From: JAKLQR01 sp963753165
GTDB taxonomy: Bacteria; Nitrospirota; Thermodesulfovibrionia; Thermodesulfovibrionales; SM23-35
Length of the DNA stretch: 64,000 nt
Assembly: GCA_963753165.1 (NCBI GenBank)
Contig: CAVWBP010000011.1
Coordinates: forward strand, 21,528-85,527
Reading direction: 5' to 3'
Both the position numbers and the translations under genes were made by a program. The notes under the pieces were generated by a model, which worked only from the letters and a program-made list of their open reading frames with translations, had not been told where the DNA came from and did no database searches. Positions 17,901-28,019 of the stretch are shown piece after piece (position 1 is the first letter of the stretch; each line of letters begins with the position of its first letter).

Positions 17901-20900
17901 ATGAAAAGAGTGGTCACATGTTTGAGTATTCTTTGTTTCTTGCTTTCTGCCGCAACAATTTCCCAGGCTGCCACTTATTACATCAGAACCGATGGGGGCA
18001 CTGCCCAGCAATGCAGCGGCCTGGCGGATGCAGCGTATCCGGGCTCCGGCGAAAACCAGGCATGTGCCTGGGCGCACCCTTTCTGGGCGCTTGACAGCGG
18101 GGGCAGCTGGAGGATCAATGGCGGTGACACATTACTCATTGATGCAGGGAGTTATATGATGGGATATGGAGCACCGAATACAGGATGGTGTGATGCAGAA
18201 GGGTCTTATGGTTGTTATCTCCCGCCTGTCCCCTCGGGCACCGATTCTCTCAATCCAACCCGAATCCTCGGCAAAGGGTGGGATTCAGGATGTTCAATCC
18301 CGCCTGAATTGTGGGGTACGCAGAGAACATATCACATACTGAATCTCGAAGGGACTTCAGATGCGATAATTGACTGCTTTGAAATTACCGATCATGCGGG
18401 ATGCGTTGAATATCATTCCAATCTTTCTGTGCGCTGCGAACGGGACACCTATCCTTATGGTGAGTGGGCAGACAGGGGGATTTATGCTTCTGACTCCTCA
18501 AATGTTACCCTGAGACATCTGAACATTCATGGGCTCTCCGGAGGCGGTATTCATGCAGGGCGTATCTCAAACTGGACTGTCGAGGATGTAAGAATCGCAG
18601 GGAACGGTTTGATCGGATGGGATGGTGACCTTTGGGAGGGTGATGACTCAAATAGCGGTACGATCACTTTCAGAAGAGTCGCTGTTGAATGGAACGGATG
18701 TGTTGAGACCTACCCGGGAATGCAACCCGACCACTGCTGGGCGCAGTCTGCAGGCGGTTACGGAGACGGGATAGGAGTCGGGCGTTCCGGAGGCCACTGG
18801 ATTATCGAAGATTCTGTGATCAGGCATAACACATCCGACGGAGTCGACCTTCTTTATGTGGGGGTTGACAACCCCGGAAGCATGGTTGAGATCAGAAGGA
18901 CAACGGCAGAGGGGAACGCGGGCAATCAGATAAAAGCTGGGGGATCTTCTTCAATAGTGAATTCCCTTGTTGTGGGTAATTGCGGTTACTTTTTTCAGAA
19001 ATCGTTTGCCCAGGAGATGGGGGACAATGAAAGCGGCGACCAATGCAGGGCAGGAGGGGCTTCCCTGTCTCTAAACCTGGGGCGCGGCGATACGGCGTCG
19101 GTTGTGAATTCTACCATAGCGGGTCATGGCTGGGCTCTTATTGAAGCACAGTGTATTACCCTTGATTTTCCGGACCAGCCGTCCTGCAACGGCACTGAAG
19201 CTGCAGTACTCCAGAATAATATCTGGACCGGATATCCTTATTTCCTCCGCGACGACGGAACATTAAGCCATTTTGTGGGCGACGGAGATCCCAATGGTTT
19301 TACTGCGGGACATGTGGATTACAATATTATTCATAATGCCCAGATTCTGAGTTCCACCGGTTCGCATGATATCTTTTCGAACCCTTTATTGGTGAACACC
19401 AGCTTTGATAATTTTGATGCACATCTGCAGGCAGGCAGTCCTGCTGTCGACAGCGGTCTTCCGTCCGGCAGTCTTGGTGGTCTGGTCCCCTCTGATGATA
19501 TAACAGGAGCTGCACGTCCCGCAGGTCCAGGTGTTGACAGGGGTGCGTATGAGTATGGCGCGGTAGTAAGTAATCTGCCGAACATCAGCGTTTCTCCGGG
19601 GTCATTCAACTTCGGGAATATCAATACAGGCATTGCATCACTACCCCGGACCTTTACGCTCTCCAATACAGGGGCACAGGACCTTGTGATCAGTTCGATG
19701 GCTATCTCCGGAGCAGACGCCGGCATGTTCAGCCTGCAGACAGGCACATGCCCGAGCCTTTCACCGACCCTCGTTTCAGGGGGAAGCTGCACGGTAACTG
19801 TTGTGTTTACTCCATCCGCTGAAGGTGGGCGGAACACCATCTTACAGATACTGTCGAACGACCCTGACACACCCACATTGAATGTTGTTCTCAGCGGAAC
19901 GGGGACAGTGGACAATCCCGATCTTCCTGATCTCACCGGGGAATGGCAATCAATATCCCAGACCTGCAAGAATACGAAGAAGGGGATGAAATGCAAGATC
20001 AAAGGAGTTCTGAGGGTCACGAATACCGGCACTGAGAATGCATCATCAGCAGCAGTGCGGTTTTATCTTTCGGCGAATTCCACGCAGGATGCAACAGATG
20101 CGGAACTGAAGCAGGTGTCCACCGGGACGATGAAAACGGGGAAAACCAAGTCAAAGAAGTTCAGTTACAAATTTTCGACCGGCAGTTCGGCTTCGTGTCA
20201 ATCTGTCATAGCGGTGATTGATGCAGATAATGCTATAGAAGAGATCAGTGAAACGAACAACCAGGTAGTCCATTTCTTTGATACCGGAGAGTGCATTGAT
20301 ACGACATCTCCCTCGGTGATACTGACAAGTCCGGCAGGCAATGCAACAGGAGTGTCTGTAAATACATTGATTACCGCAATGTTTTCCGAGGCACTGGATC
20401 CCTCAACCATAAATACCTGCAACATTCACCGTGAACGGTGTCATCGGTACGGTCAATTACTCAGGCACGACCGCAACCTTTACCCCTTCAGGAAGCCTGA
20501 ATGAGAACACAACCTATACTGCCACCATAACCACGGGGGTAAGAGATAATGCGGGGAATGCGATGGCGTCTGATTATGTCTGGAGCTTTACGACAGGGAG
20601 CAGCTCAGCGCCTCCTCCCGCAACGCTCACCAACCTTTTCTTTCTTCACCATTCGACGGGCGAAGGTCTTGTAGTTGAAGGTGATATGAGAAGCGTAATC
20701 GCATCATATAACTCCTCTCACGGCACACAGTTTGTATTCTGGGACCACGGGTATAACTCGGACGGCCTGCGGAATGCCCAGGGAGACGTTACAGGAACGA
20801 ACTACAATATACCGGGTGACAATACAGACCCTGACGGACTCTATAATTTATGGACGAGTACTGAAACAGAATATGTGAATGCACGCAATCAGATTCTTAA

Positions 20901-21336
20901 CAATCATCAGGTGATTGCCTTTAAGTCGTGTTTCCCTGCGTCGGATATCCCCGATGCTGCAACCCTGGCGCAGTACCAGTCGTGGTATCTTGGAATGAGG
21001 GACTTTTTCGATACGCGGACAGACCGTCTGTTCATTGTGATGTCGAATCCTCCGTTACATCGACTGGCAACAGATGCAACCACTGCAGCAAATGCGAGGG
21101 CATTTGCGGACTGGCTCTGCAGCGATGCCTATCTGAGCGGGCATCCGAATGTGCGGTGCTTCAATCTTTTTGATTATCTTGCAAGGCAAAATGACGGAAG
21201 CGCCACTGCGAACATGTTGCGCTACGAATACGAGGGAAGCCATTCAGACAGCGATTCACATCCGAATACTCTTGCGAATCAGACGGTAGGCCCTGTCTTT
21301 GCCGAATTCATGTGCAATGCTGCGGCGGGGTATTGA
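17901..21336 (+). CDS. Large secreted multidomain protein: beta-helix, Ig-like domains, C-terminal hydrolase-like domain (one frameshift)
   Basis: About 1,145 residues if one frameshift near 20412-20425 is repaired. Signal peptide (1-24, ending S-Q-A-A). A right-handed beta-helix region follows (about 150-520, repeats such as N-V-T-L-R-H-L-N-I-H-G), then an ASPM/HYDIN-type Ig domain (about 560-670: V-S-P-G-S-F-N-F-G-N-I-N). Next come a CARDB-like domain (about 675-790) and a bacterial Ig-like Big_5 domain across the frameshift (P-S-V-I-L-T-S-P-A-G-N). The last 240 residues begin F-F-L-H-H-S-T-G-E-G and contain N-I-P-G-D-N-T-D-P-D-G; they look like an SGNH/GDSL-type hydrolase. Likely an exported or surface carbohydrate-active protein. 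Monocistronic. Confidence 0.75.
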
Positions 21337-21380
21337 AGAAGCGGCAAGAAATTACGGGTTGAGTGATAAGAGAAAATGAC

Positions 21381-21457
<77 letters not shown>

Positions 21458-21536
21458 ACTGGAAAGAATAAAAACCGGATATCCTGAAAATCAAGGAATC
21501 CATACTCCTGTGTGCGGGAGTGAACCACAGAGACAT

Positions 21537-23601
21537 TTATAATACTATTTTTTTCAACCCCATGACAACTGTATAGATCTCAGGATAGATTTTTTCTGAC
21601 AGGGCAACATCTTCCTGCAATAGACGGAGTCCTTCGGGAATATGTTTCAGGAAATATTCTTTGCCTCTTTTTCCTGAAAGAAAGGCATATGCACCCAGGG
21701 CCTGCATATGCCTCTGGAGGCGGCAGTGGAGCAGGGATTCCCTGAATTCATCTTCGGTAACCCCCATTGGATACCCTTTCGTAAAGGTCATCTTCCTGAC
21801 ATAATATTCCAGCAGCCGTTCTCTCAAGGCATCGTCGAGACGATAATAGGGGTCCCAGAGTATTGACGCCACATCGTATGCAGGCGGCGCCATTCGTGCG
21901 CCCTGATAGTCGAGAACCCTCGGAATATGTCCCGCCGTGATCATAATGTTCTGCGACTGAAAATCGCGGTGGATGATCGTTTTTTGAAATGAATCTACAG
22001 TCGTTGCCAGCCGGTGAAACTCATCGCTCAGTGTTGCAACTGTTTCGGGAAGCATCTTGCAGACACCCCGGAGAAAGCTTTCAGCGAAATAGTCTGTTTC
22101 CCAGCGGAGATAGGCATAATCGAATATCCTGCTCTCAAGCAGCGGGCATTCGGCAACATGTTCTGTCGCTCCGGCATGGATTGAGATCAGAATATCAAGG
22201 ACCTGCCTGTATATTGTTTCGATCTCTCTCCCCTTCACGGGCGCATTTCAGCCAGCTGTAGAAGGATATGTCTCCAAGGTCTTCGAAAACAGCGGTTCTG
22301 CCCCGAAGGTCTGTTTCTCTCAAGGCCGGGACGGGAACAGAATAATTCTGAAAGAAACGGGAGTATTCAATGTGTCGTTCAAAGTCGGGATCGTCGCCCT
22401 TACATTGCATGAATATGACATTCTGCCCGTCTTTCTTCATCCGGAAATATTGTCTGTCCGATCCGCCGACGCCGATGAGGATTCTCTCATCCTCTTCGTC
22501 TGCCCCGAGCATTTCCGGTTCATTCAGATTAATGCTGAAGTCAGGTCCAAGAATGCAGTTTTCGAATGACAACCCCCCCATCCCCCCCTTGACAAGGGGG
22601 GGAGCAGAGAGGGAACCTTTCGCAAGGGCGGCAAAATTTTCTAAATAATCTTTGACTGAACCCCTGATATCAGTTTCAGGCAGTACTATGCAATTTCTCA
22701 GTGAGATACCTTTGGGGATGGCGTTGTCTTTTTCTATGACGAGATAGCCGTTTATCTCTATACCGCCGCATCCTTCTGCGGAGGGGTGAATAAAGACGGT
22801 TTCTCCTTCTCTTCTCAGTGCATCGATGACTGTCCTCGCATAGGAAACCGGGGTGCCGATATCGCTCCAGGAACAGCCGCTCACCTCGAAGGTCCCTATG
22901 GTATGTCCGGCGGATATGGCATTGAACCAGGCATCGACAACACTTGAAGGACCTTCCGGCAAAAAGTTGAGAAACTCAGGCTGATAGACAGCAACCCCTG
23001 TGAAGGCAAGAATTTTTCCCCCTCCCCATAATCCCCTCCCGCCGGGGGAGGGGGTTATATCTTGACTGATGTTCCTCTTAGGGAATGGAGAAATATTGTC
23101 TTTACCTTTCCTCCCCCTTGATGGGTTAGGGTTAGGAAAAATTCCCTTCAAAAAACCTGTTTCATCCACTTCCAATGTATTGAATTCAGGATAGTTGTGT
23201 ATTGCAAGGGTTGCGAGATTCCCTGAGGAGAGGTGCGATTCGATGAGTTTTGCCAAATCGATATCCGAGACAATGTCTGCATTATGCACGAGAAATGCGC
23301 CGCTCCTGAGAAACGTTTCAGCGTTCTTCAGGGCGCCTCCTGTACCGAGAAGAGGGGCCTCGGGGAAAAGGGTAAGAGAATGTGTATACGAAGATTGTTG
23401 TATCCAGCGCTCAACGGCTTCTTTTTTATGATGGAGGTTTATCCCGATTTTTTTTATACGCAAAACCGAGATTTTCTCAAGGACGGTTTGAAGAACCGGT
23501 TTTCCAACAATAGGAAGAAGCGGCTTGGGTATATGGTCGGTGATCGGGCGAAGCCGTTCACCCCTGCCGGCAGCAAGGATGAATGCATGGATCTGTTTCA
23601 T
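21537..23601 (-). CDS. MurU-AmgK fusion: sugar-1-phosphate nucleotidyltransferase plus MurNAc/GlcNAc kinase (one frameshift)
   Basis: The N-terminal half is a nucleotidyltransferase (I-L-A-A-G-R-G-E-R-L-R-P, residues 8-19; then K-P-L-L-P-I and V-H-N-A-D-I), like MurU. From about residue 360 an aminoglycoside-phosphotransferase-type kinase follows. Its catalytic H-R-D-F-Q-S-Q-N-I-M and metal-binding D-Y-Q-G-A lie after the frameshift near 22228-22240. MurU and AmgK are normally separate enzymes that turn MurNAc into UDP-MurNAc in wall recycling; here they form one polypeptide. Two in-frame palindromic repeats sit in the coding region (22571-22609 and 23016-23060). The upstream gene is namZ, a MurNAc-releasing enzyme. 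Confidence 0.8.
22571..22609. repeat. Palindromic C/G-run repeat inside the MurU-AmgK gene
   Basis: A near-perfect hairpin tccccccctt-gac-aaggggggga. It is translated in frame as A-P-P-L-V-K-G-G-M-G-G, a sequence foreign to either enzyme family, between the two enzymatic halves. The same core recurs between this gene and namZ. Confidence 0.75.
23016..23060. repeat. Second palindromic repeat inside the MurU-AmgK gene
   Basis: The arms ataatcccctccc and gggggagggggttat form a hairpin. The segment encodes I-T-P-S-P-G-G-R-G-L-W-G-G-G within a 40-residue insertion in the nucleotidyltransferase domain. A similar repeat is intergenic at 38609-38699. Confidence 0.7.
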
Positions 23602-23656
23602 AACCCCCTTTTAATTCCCCCCTTGGCAAGGGGGGACACAGAGGGGTTTTTTTTTA
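23602..23656. repeat. Palindromic C/G-run repeat between namZ and MurU-AmgK
   Basis: ttccccccttggcaagggggg forms a hairpin, flanked by a second pair aacccccttt and gaggggtttttttttag. It is the same family as the copy inside the coding region at 22571-22609. It directly precedes the MurU-AmgK start on the minus strand. Confidence 0.7.
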
Positions 23657-23850
23657 GCATTCTTACTCGGGCAGGGAAATATACAAAAAATGTCATGCTC
23701 CGACCTGATAGGAATCTTTCTTTATTTGTTGTCTCAACGAGGAATGAACAAGAGAGATTCCAGACAAGCTGGAATGACATTTGATTTAAAATCAGTTTAG
23801 AAATCTGAAAAATGGTTTTCGCATAGTATGCAAAGGCATGAGAGTTTTAT

Positions 23851-25020
23851 TTATAAAGCAAATATTTTTTCCTTATTTTCCTGTTGAACTCCCGGCATTC
23901 CTCCTCGCCACCACGCTTCCATGCGGTCAAGCTTTTCCTCTTGCTCAATCTCTTTCCGCAGCCTGTCTGTTCCTGCAAGGATGTCTATCGGCAGTTTCCG
24001 GGTTTCGTATTCATAGGGCGGCTGCTTCCAGGCAAAGTGCTTCGGATAGAGATCATGGATTGCTTTCAGTATGGCCACTCCTGTTTTAAACGGCAGGAAA
24101 ATATTTCTCTCGGTTACATGGATTTGGGCCCCGCCGCACAATTTTCCTGCGTGTTTCTGAAATGTCGGCTGAAACCAGAGCGGTCTGAAGGTGACCCCCC
24201 GCAATTTATAGTTTTTCAGGTGATTTGCCAGTAATTCGGGTTCGATAAAAGGCGCACCGAACAGTTCGAAGGGCCTTGTAGTGCCTCTTCCCTCGCTGAG
24301 GTTCGTGCCTTCAAGAAGACACATGCCCGGATAGACAAGGGCAGTATCGGGGGTGGGCATATTCGGAGAAGGCATAATCCAGGGAAGACCTGTCTCATCG
24401 AACCACATCTTCCGTCTCCAGCCCTCCATGGGTATGACATGGAAATCAAGGTCCGGATAGTACTCATTCTTCAGGTAATTCCCTGTCTCTCCGATCGTCA
24501 TCCCATGCCTGACCGGCAGGGGACGAAGCCCTACAAACGAGGTAAATGCCGTGTTCAGCACCGGACCTTCTGTCCGAAGTCCGCCGATCGGATTCGGCCT
24601 GTCGAGCACAACTATTGATTTCCGCATTGCTTCGCATGCCTGCATACAGAGGTCCATCGTCCAGATAAAGGTATAATATCGTGCGCCGACATCTTGCAGG
24701 TCGATCACTATTGTATCGATATCCTGCAGCATTTCCGGTCCGGGTTTTCTCGTATGTCCGTAAAGGCTGTGAATGGGAAGCCCGGTCTGTCTGTCGCGGA
24801 ACCCTTCCCATTCGATCATGTTATCCTGTGTCTCTCCCCGTATTCCATGTTGAGGACCAAAGAGGGCCTTTAAGGTAATTTTTTTTGTTTTCTTGAAGAG
24901 GTCGACTGCGTGTATAGTCTTCCTGTTGACAGAAGCAGGGTGTACCAGCAGTCCGACGCGCGCTCCCTTCAGCTGTTTCGGCCAGAGTTTCAGGACTCTT
25001 TCGAGTCCGGTATGAACCAT
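23851..25020 (-). CDS. namZ: Exo-beta-N-acetylmuramidase NamZ (DUF1343)
   Basis: 389 residues. The DUF1343 hallmarks are visible: G-L-L-V-H-P-A-S, L-F-G-P-Q-H-G-I-R-G, S-L-Y-G-H-T-R-K-P, I-D-L-Q-D-V-G-A-R-Y-Y-T and L-D-R-P-N-P-I-G-G. Characterised NamZ releases terminal MurNAc from peptidoglycan fragments. No signal peptide is visible, so it probably works on imported or turnover fragments in the cytosol. Its neighbour encodes the fused MurNAc kinase/uridylyltransferase, so the two together form a MurNAc salvage route. Confidence 0.88.
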   Translation of the reverse strand: MVHTGLERVLKLWPKQLKGARVGLLVHPASVNRKTIHAVDLFKKTKKITLKALFGPQHGIRGETQDNMIEWEGFRDRQTGLPIHSLYGHTRKPGPEMLQDIDTIVIDLQDVGARYYTFIWTMDLCMQACEAMRKSIVVLDRPNPIGGLRTEGPVLNTAFTSFVGLRPLPVRHGMTIGETGNYLKNEYYPDLDFHVIPMEGWRRKMWFDETGLPWIMPSPNMPTPDTALVYPGMCLLEGTNLSEGRGTTRPFELFGAPFIEPELLANHLKNYKLRGVTFRPLWFQPTFQKHAGKLCGGAQIHVTERNIFLPFKTGVAILKAIHDLYPKHFAWKQPPYEYETRKLPIDILAGTDRLRKEIEQEEKLDRMEAWWRGGMPGVQQENKEKIFAL

Positions 25021-25166
25021 TTATGATACCCCTCCTGGAATACTGTGCTCCTTATTATACCCTTAAAATTCCTGATAACAGTTCATTTTATCCCTGTGAA
25101 TGTCAAATTGACAAACAGGATGATGAGATTTTACAGTATAAAACATAGGGTAAACGATACATCCCA

Positions 25167-25318
25167 TAAATAGAGTCTGTGTATAAACTCAGGGTTTGTC
25201 ATCCTCCGGCTTGACCGGGGGATCCAGTCCCGAAAGCTTTCGGGATGAAAATACTGGATTCCCGCCTTCGCGAGAATGACGAATTTTTATCGGAATCGTA
25301 CTTTATCCGCAGACTCTA
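25167..25318. mobile_element. MITE-like element, copy 1 (upstream of the hydrogenase operon)
   Basis: 152 bp with terminal inverted repeats (gagtctgtgtataaa and its degenerate complement before agactc) and an internal hairpin around cccgaaagctttcggg. A copy with the same length and no gaps lies at 29364-29515, 4,197 bp away. The flanks agagtct...agactct are bordered on both sides by AAAT here. It has no coding capacity. Confidence 0.8.
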
Positions 25319-25390
25319 AATAGTAATTCTGCAGATCGATACACTATGATTTTTTGCTGTGAACGAGTTTAGATTATTGAAGAGGGTACT

Positions 25391-26458
25391 ATGGAAGACA
25401 CGCATTATGTAGTCCTGAAAAAGGAGAACTTTGATCAATTCATCTCGACTCTTGCCCAAAAGCAGAAACTGGTGGCCCCGGTCCCGAAAGGGTTCAAAAG
25501 CTTTGCGTTTGAGCCGGTTGATTCAGCCGGGCAGATAGCACTTAAGTATATCCCGACGGTCCTGCCGCTGAAGAAATATTTTATGCCCCAGCGCGAAACG
25601 CTTCTTGAATACAGTGCAGGCAAGGGTGTAAAGGCGGAGGCAGTGGTTGAATATGAACCGCTTACCATCTTCGGGGCCCACACCTGCGACCTCGCGGGAA
25701 TCCAGTGCCTCAATATGGTATTTTCAGAACGGCCCAAGGACTACAATTACCTGACACGGAAGAACAAGATCATTCTGATCGGCCTGGAGTGCAATGAGTA
25801 CTGTGATGAATATGCAAGCTGCAACCTTGTGGATGCAAGTTTTCCGGGTGGGGGCTACGACCTCTTTTTTACCGATCTGGGTGACTATTTCGTCGTCCAT
25901 GTGAATACCAGGGCCGGGGACGAAATCGTTGCCTCGACCCGGTCTTTTGATAAGACTGAACCATCCCAGCTCGACGAACTCAGGAAGCTGCGTGATGCCA
26001 AAAGAAAAATATTCGCCAACGAAGTTCCTATAGAGACAAAACATATCCCCGAACTGTTCGACCGGTCTTTCAGGGCGCGTGTCTGGAAAGACCTTGAAGC
26101 ACGGTGCCTCGCCTGCGGCAACTGCACAAACGTGTGCCCGACCTGCTACTGCTTCGATATAAGGGATGAGCTTGACCTGACCCTCAAAAAGGGCGTCAGG
26201 TACCGTGTCTGGGATTCCTGTCAGCTTGAGCCCTTTGCAAAGGTGGCCGGCGGGTTTAATTTCAGGAAAGAACGTTCGGTGCGGCAGCGGCACAGATTTT
26301 ACCGGAAATTCCGCTACCCCATGGAACGGTTCGCACGGTTCTTCTGCACAGGCTGCGGCAGGTGCACCCGCACCTGTATGGCGGACATCAATCTCAAGGA
26401 GACGCTCAATGAACTCCTGAAAGAGAGCGAGGACAGAGTATGGAAAAGATGGTTATAA
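25391..26458 (+). CDS. hydB: Group 3b NiFe hydrogenase/sulfhydrogenase beta subunit (4Fe-4S)
   Basis: 355 residues. The cytoplasmic electron-transfer subunit of the HydBGDA (HyhBGSL) complex. Two Cys clusters of 4Fe-4S type lie in the C-terminal third: C-L-A-C-G-N-C-T-N-V-C-P-T-C-Y-C and C-T-G-C-G-R-C-T-R-T-C. The N-terminal part has further conserved Cys (H-T-C-D-L-A-G-I-Q-C). In characterised relatives the complex oxidises NADPH to evolve H2, or reduces sulfur to H2S. First gene of a four-gene operon; the next start overlaps by 19 bases. A transposon-like repeat ends 72 bases upstream. Confidence 0.92.
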   Translation: MEDTHYVVLKKENFDQFISTLAQKQKLVAPVPKGFKSFAFEPVDSAGQIALKYIPTVLPLKKYFMPQRETLLEYSAGKGVKAEAVVEYEPLTIFGAHTCDLAGIQCLNMVFSERPKDYNYLTRKNKIILIGLECNEYCDEYASCNLVDASFPGGGYDLFFTDLGDYFVVHVNTRAGDEIVASTRSFDKTEPSQLDELRKLRDAKRKIFANEVPIETKHIPELFDRSFRARVWKDLEARCLACGNCTNVCPTCYCFDIRDELDLTLKKGVRYRVWDSCQLEPFAKVAGGFNFRKERSVRQRHRFYRKFRYPMERFARFFCTGCGRCTRTCMADINLKETLNELLKESEDRVWKRWL

Positions 26459-27276
26459 AAGATTCAGGCTATAAACTGGAGAAGGCGAAAATCCTCAGGA
26501 CGAAGCAGCTTACGGACAAGGAGAAATTGTTCGAGATAGCCCTCGGGAACGGGCAGCCGCTTGACCATGAACCGGGACAGTTCATCATGCTCTCCCTCCT
26601 CGGAATAGGCGAAGTGCCGATATCCGTCGCTTCTTCTCCCTCGGGCCGCGACTCGTTCGATGTCTGTGTCAGGGCTGTCGGAAAGGTGACCAACGCCCTT
26701 CATAAGCTCAAAGCAGGAGACGAGATCGGCATCCGGGGACCCTACGGGAAAGGATTCCCCACAAGGGAACTGCAAGGGAATGACCTGCTGATCATTGCGG
26801 GGGGCCTTGGCCTGGCGCCGTTGCGGTCCTTGATCCACTATGTCCTGGATAACCGCCGCGATTTCGGCAAGGTGCATATCCTGCTCGGATGCAAACAGCC
26901 GAAGGAACTCCTGTTCGGCGATGAACTCGAAGAGTGGAACGAACGTACCGACCTCTACTATGCATGCACCGTGGACCGGGCCGATCCCGACTGGGCTGGA
27001 AACGTAGGACTTATTACGACCCTGATCCCCGGCGTCGATATAGAACCTGCGAGGACTTTTGCCGCAGTGGTAGGTCCGCCGGTAATGTATAATTTTGTCA
27101 TCAAAGAGCTTTTATCAAAGGGGATTCCGGAACGACAGATCCTCCTTTCGTTCGAAAGAAACATGAAGTGCGGGAACGGGAAATGCGGCCGCTGCCAGAT
27201 ACAGAACCTCTACTGCTGTCAGGACGGACCCGTCTTCCACTATGAAAAAATAAAAAACTTGAGTGAGGCAATGTAA
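26440..27276 (+). CDS. hydG: Group 3b NiFe hydrogenase gamma subunit (FAD/NAD(P)-binding)
   Basis: 278 residues, ferredoxin-NADP reductase-like flavoprotein. FAD-binding V-P-I-S-V-A-S-S-P is near residue 66, the nucleotide-binding G-G-L-G-L-A-P-L-R-S is near 114, and a C-terminal 2Fe-2S site reads C-G-N-G-K-C-G-R-C with a later Cys pair. It links the hydrogenase to NAD(P)H. The ATG at 26440 lies inside the hydB end and gives the expected N-terminus. Confidence 0.92.
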   Translation: MEKMVIKDSGYKLEKAKILRTKQLTDKEKLFEIALGNGQPLDHEPGQFIMLSLLGIGEVPISVASSPSGRDSFDVCVRAVGKVTNALHKLKAGDEIGIRGPYGKGFPTRELQGNDLLIIAGGLGLAPLRSLIHYVLDNRRDFGKVHILLGCKQPKELLFGDELEEWNERTDLYYACTVDRADPDWAGNVGLITTLIPGVDIEPARTFAAVVGPPVMYNFVIKELLSKGIPERQILLSFERNMKCGNGKCGRCQIQNLYCCQDGPVFHYEKIKNLSEAM

Positions 27277-27277
27277 C

Positions 27278-28018
27278 ATGAAGAAACCGAAGGTTGCTTT
27301 TTTCGATTTTGCCTGCTGCGAGGGATGCCAGCTTCAGGTTGCCAATATGGGGGAAACTGTTCTGGACGTCCTGGGCCTGATAGAGGTCGTCGAGTGGCGT
27401 GAGGTGATGTCTGAGAAATGGGGGAAAAAAGTGGATGTAGCCATTGTCGAGGGCAGCATTACCGATCTCCACGCAGTGGAGAGGATTAAAAAGATCCGGA
27501 AGAGGGCCGGGGCAGTGATCGCCTATGGTTCCTGTGCAACGATCGGCGGGGTGAACGGGATGAAGAATAATTTTCCTCTCGAAGATATCAAACACTATGT
27601 GTACGGAGACAGTCACCGGTTCTTCCCGACTGAACAGACGAAGGCCGTGCACCAGGTTGTTCCGGTCGATTATTTTGTCCACGGATGTCCGGTATATATA
27701 CCTGAGTTTGTCGCAGTGCTGAAAGCGGCGCTCCAGGGCATACCGTATTATCCGCCGGATTATCCCGTCTGTGTCGAATGCAAGCTGAACGAAAACGTCT
27801 GCATGTACGACCGTGGGGTGAGCTGTCTAGGCCCTGTAACGCGGGCCGGATGCAACTCCTGGTGCATCAACAACGGCAACATCTGCTACGGCTGCCGGGG
27901 CATGGTGAGCAACCCGAATGAGAAGGGCGCGAAGGACGTGATCGCGAAATATAAAATACCCATGGAATTGGTCCTGAACAAGATGAATATGTATAACAAA
28001 TGCAGGGAGCTTGACTGA
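27278..28018 (+). CDS. hydD: Group 3b NiFe hydrogenase small (delta) subunit
   Basis: 246 residues from the ATG at 27278. The proximal-cluster ligands are visible (F-A-C-C-E-G-C-Q, then Y-G-S-C-A-T-I-G-G and H-G-C-P-V-Y). Further Cys-rich motifs C-V-E-C-K-L-N-E-N-V-C and C-Y-G-C-R-G in the last third bind two more 4Fe-4S clusters. Absence of a Tat signal agrees with a cytoplasmic group 3 enzyme. It relays electrons between the NiFe site and the beta/gamma subunits. Confidence 0.93.
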   Translation: MKKPKVAFFDFACCEGCQLQVANMGETVLDVLGLIEVVEWREVMSEKWGKKVDVAIVEGSITDLHAVERIKKIRKRAGAVIAYGSCATIGGVNGMKNNFPLEDIKHYVYGDSHRFFPTEQTKAVHQVVPVDYFVHGCPVYIPEFVAVLKAALQGIPYYPPDYPVCVECKLNENVCMYDRGVSCLGPVTRAGCNSWCINNGNICYGCRGMVSNPNEKGAKDVIAKYKIPMELVLNKMNMYNKCRELD

Positions 28019-28019
28019 T

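Noticed and set aside
22561..23660. CRISPR-like repeats of C/G runs
   Set aside because: Spacing and sequence are irregular; they are palindromic REP-type repeats, and no cas genes occur in the window.
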